Positions 34,516 to 46,096 of a stretch of DNA of 64,000 bases are shown here, one piece after another (the stretch's first letter is position 1; each line of letters begins with the position of its first letter). The notes beneath the pieces were generated by a model, which was given only the letters and a program-made list of their open reading frames with translations, was not told where the DNA came from and made no database searches. The translations under genes were made by a program, and so were the position numbers. The stretch is from the NCBI GenBank assembly GCA_028277185.1, contig JANQGQ010000023.1, positions 1-64,000 of the forward strand, written 5' to 3'. The DNA comes from Woeseiaceae bacterium. GTDB taxonomy: Bacteria > Pseudomonadota > Gammaproteobacteria > Steroidobacterales > Woeseiaceae.

Positions 34516-34690
34516 GTCTATCTCCTCGATCGAAAACGTTCCCTCGAGCACCAGTGTGCGCTTCCTTGCGGCCGCCCCGGCATCCGATCGCCCGCCTGTG
34601 TTGAGGTTTGCGCCGGCCATCGCCTCAGACTCCGTGGCTCGACCGGCGCGCTACCAATATCCCAGGCTCAGCTCGCATCGACGGCCGCCG

Positions 34691-37195
34691 TCAGAACTCT
34701 TCCCATTCCTGATCGCTGCCGTTGGCCGCTGCCCTTCTCGGCGGCGGCGCGGCGGCGGCTTGCGTCTCGGCAGCGTGCGCGGGCTGACTCGGCGCCGTCC
34801 AGGGCCGGTCGGCGGAGCGCCGCTCGAGGCCGCCCGGCGACTGTCCATGACGGCCCGGAGCGGCGGCGGCGTGCCCGCCGTCAACGGTGAAGAACTGAAT
34901 CAGCTGGTTCAGACCATCGGCCTGCTCGCCCATCGATTCGCTGGCGGCCGCCGCCTCTTCGACGAGAGCGGCGTTCTGCTGCGTCAGCTCGTCGAGCTGC
35001 ATGACGGCCTTGTTCACCTGCTCGATGCCGGCCGACTGCTCCTGGCTGGCGGCAGCGATCTCGCCGACGATGTCGGTGACCTTCTTCACGCCGTTGACGA
35101 TCTCCTCCAGCGTTTCGCCGGAGTCGTTGACCAGCCTCGAGCCCTCGTCCACCTTGCTGCCGCTGTCCTGGATCAGATCCTTGATCTCCTTCGCCGCGGT
35201 TGCGCTGCGGCCGGCGAGGTTCCGGACTTCGCTGGCGACTACCGCAAATCCGCGCCCCTGGTCGCCGGCACGCGCCGCCTCGACCGAAGCGTTGAGCGCC
35301 AGCAGGTTGGTCTGGAACGCGATTTCGTCGATGACGCCGATGATGTCCGAGATCTTCTTGCTCGAGGCGTTGATCTCGTCCATCGCCTCCACGGCCTGGC
35401 GCACGACTGCACCGCCTTTCTCGGCCTGTTCGCGCGCCGCCTTGGCGAGTTGATTCGCTTCGGCCGCGTTGTCCGCGTTCTGTTTGACGGTGCTGGTCAT
35501 CTCTTCCATGCTCGACGCCGTCTCCTCGAGGCTCGACGCCTGTTCCTCCGTTCGCTGGCTAAGGTCGGTATTCCCTTGCGAGATCTCGTCGGAGCCGGTT
35601 TTGACGGAGTTCGACGCAACCTGTATGCGGCCGACGACCTCCGTCAGTTTGTTGATCGTCTCGTTGGCATCCGCCTTGAGCTTGCCGAAGGACCCGGCGT
35701 ACTCGCCCTCGATGGTCTCGGTGAGATCGCCCCCGGACATGGCGCCGAACACGCGAACCGTATCGGTGATCACCCGCTCCGCAACGCCGACGAGTTCGTT
35801 GACGGCCGTGGACAGCCGCTCGAAGAAGCCTTCCTTGCCGTCCAGCGAAATCCGCTGAGTCAGGTCGCCGGCCAGAGCGCCGTCCACGACCTGCTGGACT
35901 TCCTGCTCGACCGCAAGCTCCTGCGTACGATCGGCCCACTCGACGACGGTGCCGAGGCGCTCCCCATCGTCGCTGAACACCGGGCTCGCGATGACCTGCA
36001 TCGTACGCCCGCCGATCGCAAGCTCTGCCTTGTGCGTGGAACTGAGATTCGCCAGCATCGTGCGCTGATGGGCCGGGTTCTTATGGAACATGTCGATGCA
36101 GGTGCCGATCAGGTTGTTGGCGTCGAAGCCCGGGAGGTCCTTACGGACGTCCGACTCGACTTCACGGAACAGCTGCGTGACAGCGTCGTTCATGTAAATG
36201 ATGTTGAGATCGTTGTCGCCGATCATGACGTTCGTCGTGACACCGTCGAGCGCCTGCTTGATGCGGCCGTTTTCGGCAGCGATGAGCGCCTCGGCCTCGG
36301 CGCGCTTGCGGTCCTCTTCCTCGCGCGCAAGCCGCTCGGTCAGATCCTGCCACTCGACAACCGTGCCGACGCGCTCGCGATTGTCGTCGAAAATCGGATT
36401 GGCGATGATCTGGAAGGTCCGGCCGCCGAGCGTCAGCTTCGATTCGAACGTATCGTTGAGGTCCGTCAACATGCGCCTCTGGTGCGACGGATTCTTGTGA
36501 AAGTCGTCGATGTTCGTACCCATCAGAGTCTTCACGTCGAATCGCGGCAGATCCTTGCGAATGTCGGTTTCCGCCACCTTGAACATCTCGCTGACCGTGT
36601 CGTTCATGTAAATGATGTTGAGGTCGGCGTCGGCTACCATCACGTTCGCCGTCACGCAGTCCAGTGCCTGTTTGATGCGGGCGTTGTGCGCTGCATCGCT
36701 ATCCATATAGTCACCCATGTCAGTTTCCTCAGTTGTTTCTTCAGAAGTCTCCGCGTCGCCAGCGGCGCCGCTCACGTAGGCATCGAGCATGATTCCCGCG
36801 ACAGTGCCGAGTGCGTCCCTCCACGCGCTCTCTATCGCCGGAGTCCACGCGGATCCCGCAATTTCTGCCATCACGTCGAGAAGCGTCTCCGCGACGGCCG
36901 GGTAGTGTTCCGGCAAGGCGCCGTAGTCCTGATGCCGCCGACCCAGTTCGTCGAGCGCCGACGCCAAAGCTGCCGGCTTGCGCAGATTCGCCACAACCAG
37001 CTTCAGGGCTGCAAGAAGCTTGCCGCGCTGTTCGGCAAGATCCGTCCCCGCGAACAGCGGCCGTACGGCCGGATGACGGTCGAACAACTCTTCGTAGAAC
37101 CGCTCGACGACACGTTCCGCCGACGGTGCGATGAGCTCAAACGACGCCTCGAGCGTCTCGACGTCAAGTCCCGGATCCTTAGTTTCTTCAGTCAT
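34691..37195 (-). CDS. Soluble globin-PAS-PAS methyl-accepting chemotaxis protein
   Basis: An 834-residue receptor with no membrane helix. Residues 12-145 match bacterial haemoglobins/flavohaemoglobins: Tyr34 (B10, FYEELF), Gln56 (E7, AEQRGKL) and His88 (proximal, [16 protein letters not shown]) are all in place, so haem and oxygen binding are likely. Two PAS repeats of about 120 residues follow, each starting RIKQALDxVTxNVM and containing [13 protein letters not shown]-like and signalling regions come next ([19 protein letters not shown], then [13 protein letters not shown]). The C-terminus ends DQEWEEF, a NWETF-type CheR/CheB tether. It is encoded just after cheW and is probably an energy or oxygen receptor. 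Confidence 0.92.
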   Translation of the reverse strand: MTEETKDPGLDVETLEASFELIAPSAERVVERFYEELFDRHPAVRPLFAGTDLAEQRGKLLAALKLVVANLRKPAALASALDELGRRHQDYGALPEHYPAVAETLLDVMAEIAGSAWTPAIESAWRDALGTVAGIMLDAYVSGAAGDAETSEETTEETDMGDYMDSDAAHNARIKQALDCVTANVMVADADLNIIYMNDTVSEMFKVAETDIRKDLPRFDVKTLMGTNIDDFHKNPSHQRRMLTDLNDTFESKLTLGGRTFQIIANPIFDDNRERVGTVVEWQDLTERLAREEEDRKRAEAEALIAAENGRIKQALDGVTTNVMIGDNDLNIIYMNDAVTQLFREVESDVRKDLPGFDANNLIGTCIDMFHKNPAHQRTMLANLSSTHKAELAIGGRTMQVIASPVFSDDGERLGTVVEWADRTQELAVEQEVQQVVDGALAGDLTQRISLDGKEGFFERLSTAVNELVGVAERVITDTVRVFGAMSGGDLTETIEGEYAGSFGKLKADANETINKLTEVVGRIQVASNSVKTGSDEISQGNTDLSQRTEEQASSLEETASSMEEMTSTVKQNADNAAEANQLAKAAREQAEKGGAVVRQAVEAMDEINASSKKISDIIGVIDEIAFQTNLLALNASVEAARAGDQGRGFAVVASEVRNLAGRSATAAKEIKDLIQDSGSKVDEGSRLVNDSGETLEEIVNGVKKVTDIVGEIAAASQEQSAGIEQVNKAVMQLDELTQQNAALVEEAAAASESMGEQADGLNQLIQFFTVDGGHAAAAPGRHGQSPGGLERRSADRPWTAPSQPAHAAETQAAAAPPPRRAAANGSDQEWEEF

Positions 37196-37242
37196 GTCGG
37201 ACTCGCTTTCCGTATCGAACCAAAGCCGTCTGCCCGGCGCCG

Positions 37243-37782
37243 TCAGGCGTCCGTTTCGGCTTTTGCCGGCGCTTTCGACTCTGCCTGCATGCCGCGGAAA
37301 TCGATCAGGCGATCGATCTCCAGCAGAATCACCATCTTTTCCTCGACCGTGGCGAGGCCGCGCACGAACTCAGTGTGAACCGCACCGCCCATGTCGGGGG
37401 GCGGCTGAATCTCTCCACCTTCGAGGCGATAAACGTCCGCCACAGCATCGACGACCAGCCCGACCGTGCGCTCCTGGTCTTCGTGCGCCATTTTTACGAC
37501 GATGACGACCGTGGTCGCGCCATAGGGCACGCTCTCGAGACTGAAGCGCTTGCGCAGGTCGATAATCGGAACGACCGCGCCACGCAAATTCAGCACGCCG
37601 AGTACATAGTCGGGTGTGTTGGGAATCGGCGTTGCCGTGTCCCAGCCTTTGATTTCCTGCACCTTCAGGATTTCCACGCCGTACTCCTCGCCTGCAAGCA
37701 TGAAGGTCAGGTACTGGCCTCCGGCGTCGCTCGATTCGGCTGCCTGGGTAATCTCTTCCATGTGTTTCTGACTTACGGCCAT
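37243..37782 (-). CDS. cheW: Chemotaxis coupling protein CheW
   Basis: Links receptors to CheA. The 179-residue protein has the CheW fold ([21 protein letters not shown], then [20 protein letters not shown] and [13 protein letters not shown]). The start is the ATG of [11 protein letters not shown] behind AGGAG; the longer frame is not supported. It lies between cheA and the globin receptor gene. Confidence 0.96.
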   Translation of the reverse strand: MAVSQKHMEEITQAAESSDAGGQYLTFMLAGEEYGVEILKVQEIKGWDTATPIPNTPDYVLGVLNLRGAVVPIIDLRKRFSLESVPYGATTVVIVVKMAHEDQERTVGLVVDAVADVYRLEGGEIQPPPDMGGAVHTEFVRGLATVEEKMVILLEIDRLIDFRGMQAESKAPAKAETDA

Positions 37783-37810
37783 GTTGATCTCCTGGAATTG
37801 AATGCAAACA

Positions 37811-39922
37811 TCACGCCACTGCGACGGCCGAGTGCTGCGGGTTTCCATGTCTGTCGAAATACAGTTGAATGAGTCCGGGTACGTCGAGAATCAGCGCGAC
37901 GGTCCCGTCACCGAGAATCGTGGCGCCGGAGATACCCTGCATCTGGCGGTAATTCGCCTCGAGACTCTTGATGACGACCTGCTGCTGTTCCTGCAGGTCG
38001 TCGACGAATACTCCGACGCGCTGGCCGTTAGCTTCGACGACGACGAGCAAGCCGTCGTCGATCCGGGTGCTGTCTGCCTCGATGCCGAAGAGTTCGTGCA
38101 AACGCACGATCGGCAGGTACTCGTCACGTAGCTTGAAGAGCTCGGACTCACCGGCAATCTGATTGACCTTGTCGGCGCAGACCTGAATCGTCTCGACGAT
38201 CGACACGAGCGAGACGATGTAAGACTCCTTGCCGACGCGAACGAGCTGGCCGTCGAGAATGGCAAGCGTCAACGGCAACCGGATCGTGAACGTGCTTCCA
38301 ACGCCGCTCTCAGACTTCACGGACACGTGACCGCCAAGATCGGCAATGTTGCGTCGCACGACATCCATGCCGACGCCGCGGCCCGACAGGTCGCTGACCT
38401 CGTCGGCTGTCGAAAAGCCGGCCATGAAAATCAGATTGTTGATCCGGTCGTCCGATAGTTGTTCATCGGGCCCGACCAGTCCGCGCTCCCGCGCCTTGGC
38501 GAGCACCTTTTCCTTGTTGATGCCGGCGCCGTCGTCGATAACTTCGATGACGATGTTGCCGCCCTCGTGGTAGGCATTCAGTTCCAGAACACCGGTCTCG
38601 GGCTTGCCCGCAGCCAGCCGTTCCTCGGGTGTCTCGAGGCCGTGATCGAGCGAATTGCGAACCAGGTGTACGAGGGGATCGCCGATCTTCTCGAGTACCG
38701 TCTTGTCGAGTTCGGTGTTCTCGCCTACGAGCCGGAGCTCGACGTTCTTGCCCAGCGCATTGCCGGTGTCGCGCACCAGTCGCGGGAAACGGCTGAAGGC
38801 GAAACTGATCGGCAACATGCGGATCGCCATCACGCTTTCCTGCAGCTCCCGGGTATTGCGGGACAACTGCGTCAGCCCCTCGCGCAGGCCCTGGATCTGA
38901 GTGAAGTCGAAGTCGCCGTTGTAACGGCTCAGCATCGACTGTGTGATCACGAGCTCACCGACCAGGTTGATCAGCGCGTCCACCTTGTCGATGTTGACGC
39001 GAATCGAACCGGTCTCCTGGCCGGAGGCACCCGGCTTGGGGGCCGACCGTGCCGCGGGCGCGCGCGCCTCGACCCGGGCCGGCGCCGCTTCGGATTGAGG
39101 CGCTGCCGCTGGTTCTTCGGTTTCCGGTGAGGCGTCATTTTCCACCGCCGCTGGAACGTCACCAGCAGGACCCGGTATGGGGTCGATATCGAGCTCGCAC
39201 TCGTCCGCGACCCACGCGAAGACTTCTTCCACAGCCTCACGGTCCGACGACGTCCGGAGTTCGAGATCCCAGCCCAGGCGACACTCTTCGGGATCGAGGT
39301 CTTCGAAGTCGAGATCATCGGCACCGACAACCCGTACCTCGAGTTCGCCCAGGGATTCCAGCGCACGAAACATGCGCAGAGGATCGTTGCAGGACCTGAA
39401 AATCCCGCGGCCGGGCCTGAACCGGATCGTCCAACCCAGCCCGATCTCCTCCGCGCGACCACTCTCTGCCGGGTCGGGTTGTTCGGGAGCCGGCGCGGCT
39501 GCGCTGCCCCCCTCTGCTGCGGAACCGGGATTCTGCTTCAGCATCGCTTCGAGCTGGCTCTCGAGCTCTTTGGCGCGGGCCGTATCCACTTCACCGCTTG
39601 CGAGGCAACCGATCATCTCGCGAATGCAGTCCACCGACTGCAGCAACAGGTCGACCCCTTCGCGCGTGACTGGCCGTTCGCCCTGACGCATCTCGTCGAG
39701 CAGCGTTTCGACGTGATGCGCGAATTCGGAAATCTCCATGAACCCGAAAGTCGCCCCGCCGCCCTTGATCGAGTGCGCGGCGCGAAAAATCGCATTCATG
39801 GTCTCGGGGTCGGCGGCGCCCAGATCGAGGTTCAGCAGCCCGGATTCCATGATATCCAACCCCTCGAGGCTTTCCTCGATGAAGAGTTGGGCAATCTCCG
39901 CCATGTTTACATCGAGCGACAT
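37811..39922 (-). CDS. cheA: Chemotaxis histidine kinase CheA
   Basis: Central kinase. The Hpt domain has phospho-acceptor His50 (FRAAHSIKGGGATFGF). A middle domain of about 90 residues (GWTIRFRPGRGIFRSCNDPLRMFRAL onward) is the response-regulator-binding type found in many non-enteric CheA proteins. Dimerisation, ATPase (LVRNSLDHGLETPEER, DDGAGIN, GRGVGMDVVRRNI) and CheW-like domains follow. Full length at 703 residues with a single Hpt. It starts 37 bases after cheY. Confidence 0.97.
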   Translation of the reverse strand: MSLDVNMAEIAQLFIEESLEGLDIMESGLLNLDLGAADPETMNAIFRAAHSIKGGGATFGFMEISEFAHHVETLLDEMRQGERPVTREGVDLLLQSVDCIREMIGCLASGEVDTARAKELESQLEAMLKQNPGSAAEGGSAAAPAPEQPDPAESGRAEEIGLGWTIRFRPGRGIFRSCNDPLRMFRALESLGELEVRVVGADDLDFEDLDPEECRLGWDLELRTSSDREAVEEVFAWVADECELDIDPIPGPAGDVPAAVENDASPETEEPAAAPQSEAAPARVEARAPAARSAPKPGASGQETGSIRVNIDKVDALINLVGELVITQSMLSRYNGDFDFTQIQGLREGLTQLSRNTRELQESVMAIRMLPISFAFSRFPRLVRDTGNALGKNVELRLVGENTELDKTVLEKIGDPLVHLVRNSLDHGLETPEERLAAGKPETGVLELNAYHEGGNIVIEVIDDGAGINKEKVLAKARERGLVGPDEQLSDDRINNLIFMAGFSTADEVSDLSGRGVGMDVVRRNIADLGGHVSVKSESGVGSTFTIRLPLTLAILDGQLVRVGKESYIVSLVSIVETIQVCADKVNQIAGESELFKLRDEYLPIVRLHELFGIEADSTRIDDGLLVVVEANGQRVGVFVDDLQEQQQVVIKSLEANYRQMQGISGATILGDGTVALILDVPGLIQLYFDRHGNPQHSAVAVA

Positions 39923-39959
39923 TTCGCACTCCCCATAAGCTCGGTGTTTGGTTTACGCA

Positions 39960-40322
39960 TCAGGACAGAACCTTCTGGATCGTGCCGACGAGCTGCACCG
40001 GGTCGAAAGGCTTCACGATCCAGCCGGTCGCGCCCGCCGCCTTGCCTTCCATCTTCTTGTCGGTGCCCGACTCGGTGGTCAGCACGAGCAGCGGCACAAA
40101 ACGGTAGTGCGGCAACTTGCGCAGCCCCTTGATCAGGCCGATGCCGTCCAGCTTGGGCATGTTGATGTCGGTGAGCACCAGATCCACGGTGTTGTCCCGT
40201 GCGTAGTCGAGTGCCTCCTGTCCGTCCTCGGCCAGGACGACGTCGTAGCCTGCTTGCTCCAGCACATAGCTGACGAGGCTGCGGATGGATGCCGAATCAT
40301 CCACGGCAAGAACACTTTGCAT
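39960..40322 (-). CDS. cheY: Chemotaxis response regulator CheY
   Basis: A 120-residue receiver with the acidic pair AVDDSASIR, phospho-acceptor Asp52 (LVLTDINMPKLDG), Thr in LVLTTES and Lys in VKPFDP. First gene of the chemotaxis operon, directly before cheA. The sequence around LTTESGTDKKMEGKAAGATGWIVKPF is the CheY subclass common in clusters with cheA-cheW-mcp-cheR-cheD-cheB. It may contact FliM or serve as phosphate sink; this cannot be told from sequence. Confidence 0.92.
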   Translation of the reverse strand: MQSVLAVDDSASIRSLVSYVLEQAGYDVVLAEDGQEALDYARDNTVDLVLTDINMPKLDGIGLIKGLRKLPHYRFVPLLVLTTESGTDKKMEGKAAGATGWIVKPFDPVQLVGTIQKVLS

Positions 40323-40383
40323 TCGACGTTTCTCCCTGTAGCGAAAGGCTCGGACAGCTGGGCCCGATGCCTGGCATAAGGTT

Positions 40384-40410
40384 TCATCGGCAGCAGGGGA
40401 GAAAAGTTAA
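40384..40410 (-). promoter_or_regulatory. FliA (sigma-28) promoter of the cheY-cheA...cheB operon
   Basis: Minus strand TTAACTTT, 11 bases, GCCGATGA. The -10 box is good and the -35 box less so. It lies 62 bases before cheY and can serve all nine genes down to cheB. Confidence 0.65.
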
Positions 40411-40449
40411 ATCCGAATCCGGTACTGCGTCACACTGCGACGCGCCGCC

Positions 40450-40477
40450 TAAAGAAACCGCCGCAATCCGCCGACAT
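40450..40477 (+). promoter_or_regulatory. Candidate FliA (sigma-28) promoter of HDOD gene 3
   Basis: TAAAGAAA, 12 bases, GCCGACAT. The spacer is one base longer than usual and the -10 box has one mismatch. It diverges from the cheY promoter and lies about 127 bases before the HDOD start. Confidence 0.5.
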
Positions 40478-41438
40478 CTATGTAAGGACAGCCCGCGATC
40501 GCCGCCTTTCTGTTCTCCCTGATCAAGGGACTCGTTTGGCTATTCGGGGCGGTTGCACGGCACGGTGACCGTCCGAACTGACGGCAGTAAACGGAAGCGA
40601 GTTATGGATGCAAGCTCAAGCGAATCGGACCAGAGGTTTCTTTTTCTCGAGGAACTGACCGGCGATCTCAACCGCGGCGACATAGAGCTGCCGTCGTTTC
40701 CGGACGTCGTACTCCGGATCCGTAAGGCGCTCGAGGATGAGAACTGTTCGACGGAGAAACTGGTGCAACTCGTGAGCGCCGAGCCGGTGCTGGCTGCCAG
40801 GCTGCTCAGCGTGGCCAATTCCGCGGCGCTGAGGCCCAGCGGCGACCCGATCACCGACCTGAACATGGCGGTAAACAGAATAGGTCGCATCATGATCCGC
40901 AGTTCGGCGATGTCGTTCGCCATGACCCAGCTGCAAAAAGCCGCCAAGCTCAAAACCGCGAAGGAGCAGCTCGAGGCTATCTGGGAGCAGTGCTCCCACG
41001 TCGCCGCCCTGTGCTACGTGTTGTCAAGGAAGTACACCAAGCTGAATGCCGACGAGGCGATGTTTGTCGGTCTGATGCACGGTATCGGACGTATGTACGT
41101 GCTGACACGCGCCGAGGAATTCCCCTCGCTGTTCGAAAACCGATCGGATATCGAAACCATCATGGACGAGTGGGACTGTGCAATCGGCAGCAGCATTGTC
41201 GAAAGCTGGGGGCTTGCGGAACACGTTGCCGCTGCGATTCGCGACTTCAAGGACACAAAGCGCGCGCATGAAGGCGGCGCTGACTACACCGACGTCCTGA
41301 CCCTCGCCTACATCCTGTATCGATTCATCGTGGCCGGCGAAGACGCGGAGTTCGTGCTCGACGAGGTTCCGGCAAGCCGCCAGCTCGACATCGCGGCAAC
41401 CGACATGCTGCAGGTGTTGGGCGAATCCGAAGAGAAGA

Positions 41439-42836
<1,398 letters not shown>

Positions 42837-42963
42837 CCCCCCGTAACATTATGTAATCTGCGATTGGTGTGTCGCAGAGTAACGACAGGGCTGGACCGCG
42901 GTCGTGATACGGATCACAATTCGCTGAAATCGCTGAGAACGCTGCAAAACCGGCGGTACGGCG

Positions 42964-45705
42964 ATGTATATGCGCGCGAAAGCGCGGCGGCCATGGCAGG
43001 CAGCGGATTGTATGCGGCAGAGAACCAGTACCCGGGCATGGCTCGACGAGGGGCTTCGACACCATCAGAACGGTCGGCTGAGCGAGGCGGAACAACTTTA
43101 CCGCCGCGTCGTCGAGCGCGAGCCGCAGGCCTCGGAGGCCTGGTACCTGCTCGGCGTCATCGCGGAACAGGGCGGCAATCCCGACGCTTCGCTCGGGCTC
43201 CTGGACCGGGCGCTGCGATTTGCGCCGCAGGACGCCCGTTTTCACTACAGCCGCGGAATCGCGCTGCAAAGACTGGATCGCCACGCCGACGCCGCGGACG
43301 CGTATCGGCAATCGCTCAGGCACCAGCCCGGCAACGTCGCCGCCATGGAAAACCTGGCCGTCGCGCTGGCGGACGGCGGCCGAGAGGACGGCGAGGACGT
43401 ATGCCGTGAGGTACTCCGTCTCGCGCCGGATTCGCCGATCGCGCATCGCAATCTCGGCACGCTGCTGCTGAACCAGGGCCGGCGTGAAGCCGCGCTCGAA
43501 CACTTCGACTACCTGCTCGGGCAGAACCCGGCCGATGCCTCCGCCCGCTCGAAGCGCGCGCAAATACTCCTGGCGCAGGGCCGCTTCGCACCTGGCTATG
43601 CCGATTTCGCCTGGCGGCAGCACTCGCCGGACTTCAGTAGCGCAAGCCCGCCGAAACTGCTGCCGCTGCCGTCGCTCGGCAGCACCGATGTCGAGGGCCT
43701 CAAGCTGGTCGTCCTGCCGGAACAGGGTGTCGGCGACGAGGTTCTGTTCGCGTCGGGGCTGCCGGCCGTCTGTGCGCGCGCCGAGCGCGTTCTGCTGTTT
43801 GCCGATCCCAGACTCGGGCCTTTGTATGCCCGCTCCTTTCCGGACCTGCGCGTCGAGCCCGCCTACCCGGCGAATCGCTGTCGCTGGCCGGACGGCGTAG
43901 ACGCAAGCTGGCATCGATGTGAAGCCGGCGACCTGCCGAGGCTGGCATTCGGCGACGGCTACCCCACGCCGTCGGCTTACCTCAAAGCGGACCCCGCGCG
44001 GGTGCGTTACTGGAAGTCGCGGCTCGAAGAGCTTCCCGGCCCGCGAATCGGCATCGCCTGGCGGGGTGGTGCCGACAAGCGCGCCCGCCGCGCGCGGTCG
44101 CTTTCACTCGCCGACCTCTCGCCGGTCCTGGACATGCCGGGCGCGAGCTTCGTCAACCTGCAGTACCCGCCACCCAACCACGACCTCAGCGCGGAAATCC
44201 AGGCATTCAATGCCGGCCGGCCCGGTAGTTCGCCGCTAATCGAACTCGAGGGGCTGGACACGATGCACGATCTCGACGAGCTTGCCGCCCTGTCGCTTGC
44301 CCTGGATTTCGTCGTCACCATCGATTCCGCGATCGCTCATCTGGCGTCGGCCGCAGGTGCGCGCACCTGCGTCATGCTGCCGCCGGGCGGCGACTGGCGC
44401 TGGTTCGATACGCAGGCCGACAGTCCGTGGTACCCGGACGCCCGGGTCTGGCGGCGACAGCCCGGCCAGGACTGGTCCCGGATCGCCTCGGCCATTGCCG
44501 ACTGGCTGCGGGCGGCGCCCGCGCGACGCGAGGTGCCCACGAACGGCGCCGGCCAACGCGGCGACAACGGGACGGCGGCCGTGCCGGACGTCCGGCCGGC
44601 TGGCAGTCAGACTGCCCGGTCGACGCTCCTGTTGAACGATACCAGCGCCTGGTACCACTGGGGCTGCAGCTGCACCAGCATCGCACTCAACGAAGGTCTG
44701 CGCGGCGCCGGAACGTCGCTCAACTCCGTTGGCCTGCTCATGACGCTGGGCGCCGCTCCGCTGCCGGAGACGATCGAACGGTTCGACGGGCCCACGTTTT
44801 TCAAGCGCCTGCGGCGCTCGCATGGATGGCTGGTCGACGCAATCGGCGACGCCGACCGTATCGTGATCAACGGCGAGGGCACTCTGCACGGCACCGGGGA
44901 GCAGGCGATCGGTCTGCTCTATCTTGCCTGGCTGGCAATGACGCGCTTCGAGCGTCCCGTCAGCATCGTCAATCACAGCGTCTATCCGCTGGACGGACCG
45001 TGCGCGGACGAAGCCGCCGCCGTTGCCATCTATCGCGCGGTGTACGAGCGTCTGGAGCGGGCGGTCGTCCGCGAGCCCGTCAGTGCGGCGGTTCTGCAAG
45101 CAATGGGAGTCGACTGCGATCTTGGTTTCGACTGCCTGCCGCTGTACGTCCGGCACCACGGTCCGCCGGGCACGACAATCGGTGCCCGTGACAAACGCAT
45201 CGTCATCGCCGGCTCCGTCGTGCTGACGAAGCCGCGCATCGACATGCTGGCGAGGCTGATCGAAAAGTGGCATGCCGACGGCTATCGCATCGGCGTTCTG
45301 CTCGGCGCTGGCGGCTACCCGGCCGCCGACGACGCGCGTTTTGCCGAGGCCCTGTTCGCAGCCGTCGGCGGCAGCGCCGAAGCGCTGCTGGCCCGCTCGG
45401 AGCGCGAGTGGCTGAGCCACATCGGCAATGCGGCGCTCCTCGTATCGGGCCGGTTTCATCACAGCATTGCCGCGGCCTGCATGCAGACGCCGTTCGTTGC
45501 GCTCGGCAGCAATACGCCGAAGATGACCGGCCTCCTGCAGGTACTCGGCGACTTATCAGGCCACGTCGACGCCTTTGGCGTCGTCGACGACGACGAAGTC
45601 GCGCTCCAGGAGGCGACAGATCGGCGTATCTCCACGCCGCGGGACTACGTACTGCAGGACGACGCCATCGCCGCGCTCGCCGAGCTTGCCGCGCGGAACT
45701 TCTGA
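42964..45705 (+). CDS. TPR - glycosyltransferase - polysaccharide pyruvyl transferase-like fusion
   Basis: A 913-residue soluble protein in three parts. Residues 20-210 are about five TPR repeats (GRLSEAEQLYRRVVEREPQASEAWYLLGVI and similar). Residues about 245-530 resemble the GT9/TPR-linked glycosyltransferases, with GVGDEVLFASGL, GIAWRGG and VVTIDSAIAHLASAAGA. Residues about 555-895 resemble the polysaccharide pyruvyl transferase family, with LLLNDTSAWYHWGCSCTS, IVINGEGTLHG and LLVSGRFHHSIAAA. It starts at 42964 or possibly at the ATG at 43012; both have weak ribosome sites. Its place between fleQ and the fliT end suggests flagellin or surface-glycan modification, which is inference. Confidence 0.82.
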   Translation: MYMRAKARRPWQAADCMRQRTSTRAWLDEGLRHHQNGRLSEAEQLYRRVVEREPQASEAWYLLGVIAEQGGNPDASLGLLDRALRFAPQDARFHYSRGIALQRLDRHADAADAYRQSLRHQPGNVAAMENLAVALADGGREDGEDVCREVLRLAPDSPIAHRNLGTLLLNQGRREAALEHFDYLLGQNPADASARSKRAQILLAQGRFAPGYADFAWRQHSPDFSSASPPKLLPLPSLGSTDVEGLKLVVLPEQGVGDEVLFASGLPAVCARAERVLLFADPRLGPLYARSFPDLRVEPAYPANRCRWPDGVDASWHRCEAGDLPRLAFGDGYPTPSAYLKADPARVRYWKSRLEELPGPRIGIAWRGGADKRARRARSLSLADLSPVLDMPGASFVNLQYPPPNHDLSAEIQAFNAGRPGSSPLIELEGLDTMHDLDELAALSLALDFVVTIDSAIAHLASAAGARTCVMLPPGGDWRWFDTQADSPWYPDARVWRRQPGQDWSRIASAIADWLRAAPARREVPTNGAGQRGDNGTAAVPDVRPAGSQTARSTLLLNDTSAWYHWGCSCTSIALNEGLRGAGTSLNSVGLLMTLGAAPLPETIERFDGPTFFKRLRRSHGWLVDAIGDADRIVINGEGTLHGTGEQAIGLLYLAWLAMTRFERPVSIVNHSVYPLDGPCADEAAAVAIYRAVYERLERAVVREPVSAAVLQAMGVDCDLGFDCLPLYVRHHGPPGTTIGARDKRIVIAGSVVLTKPRIDMLARLIEKWHADGYRIGVLLGAGGYPAADDARFAEALFAAVGGSAEALLARSEREWLSHIGNAALLVSGRFHHSIAAACMQTPFVALGSNTPKMTGLLQVLGDLSGHVDAFGVVDDDEVALQEATDRRISTPRDYVLQDDAIAALAELAARNF

Positions 45706-45748
45706 GCGACGATCGGGGATCGGGGATCGAGGGGCGGCGGACAAACCG

Positions 45749-46096
45749 CTAGGCCGGCTGGCGCGCCGAATTCCGGTTGGACTCGTATCGACCGATCGCG
45801 CTGTGTCGCCGGCGTAGCGCCAGCAGCTCGTCACCGACGGCCTCCCTGACCGGGCGCAACACGGCCAGCAGCCGTTCGTTGCTCTCGAGCGCAGACCGGT
45901 AAACACCCGTCTTCTCGCCGGCGCCGACTTCGTCGAGGAGCGCGTCGCGCCGGCGCATCAGCGCTTCGAGGCCGGACCACTCGCCGCCGGCGGCAAGCGC
46001 TTCGAGGGCGTGGGTCAGGATTTCTATCTGACCCGCCGTCGAGCCGCCGTCGGCCGTCTCGCCCGGCGCTGCGCCGGGACTAGTCAAGCTGATCAC
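45749..46096 (-). CDS. fliT: Probable flagellar protein FliT
   Basis: A 115-residue helical protein that overlaps the end of fliS by 17 bases. Its composition (ILTHALEALAAGGEWSGLEALMRRRDALLDEV, then VYRSALESNERLLAVLRPVREAV in parts) and position after fliS fit FliT, the FliD chaperone. Direct sequence signatures for FliT are weak, so the call rests mainly on order, size and helix pattern. Confidence 0.65.
   Translation of the reverse strand: MISLTSPGAAPGETADGGSTAGQIEILTHALEALAAGGEWSGLEALMRRRDALLDEVGAGEKTGVYRSALESNERLLAVLRPVREAVGDELLALRRRHSAIGRYESNRNSARQPA

Noticed and set aside
45706..45748. Mobile-element direct repeats after the glycosyltransferase gene
   Set aside because: Only a simple eight-base run (atcgggg) repeated two to three times; no element boundaries or transposase.
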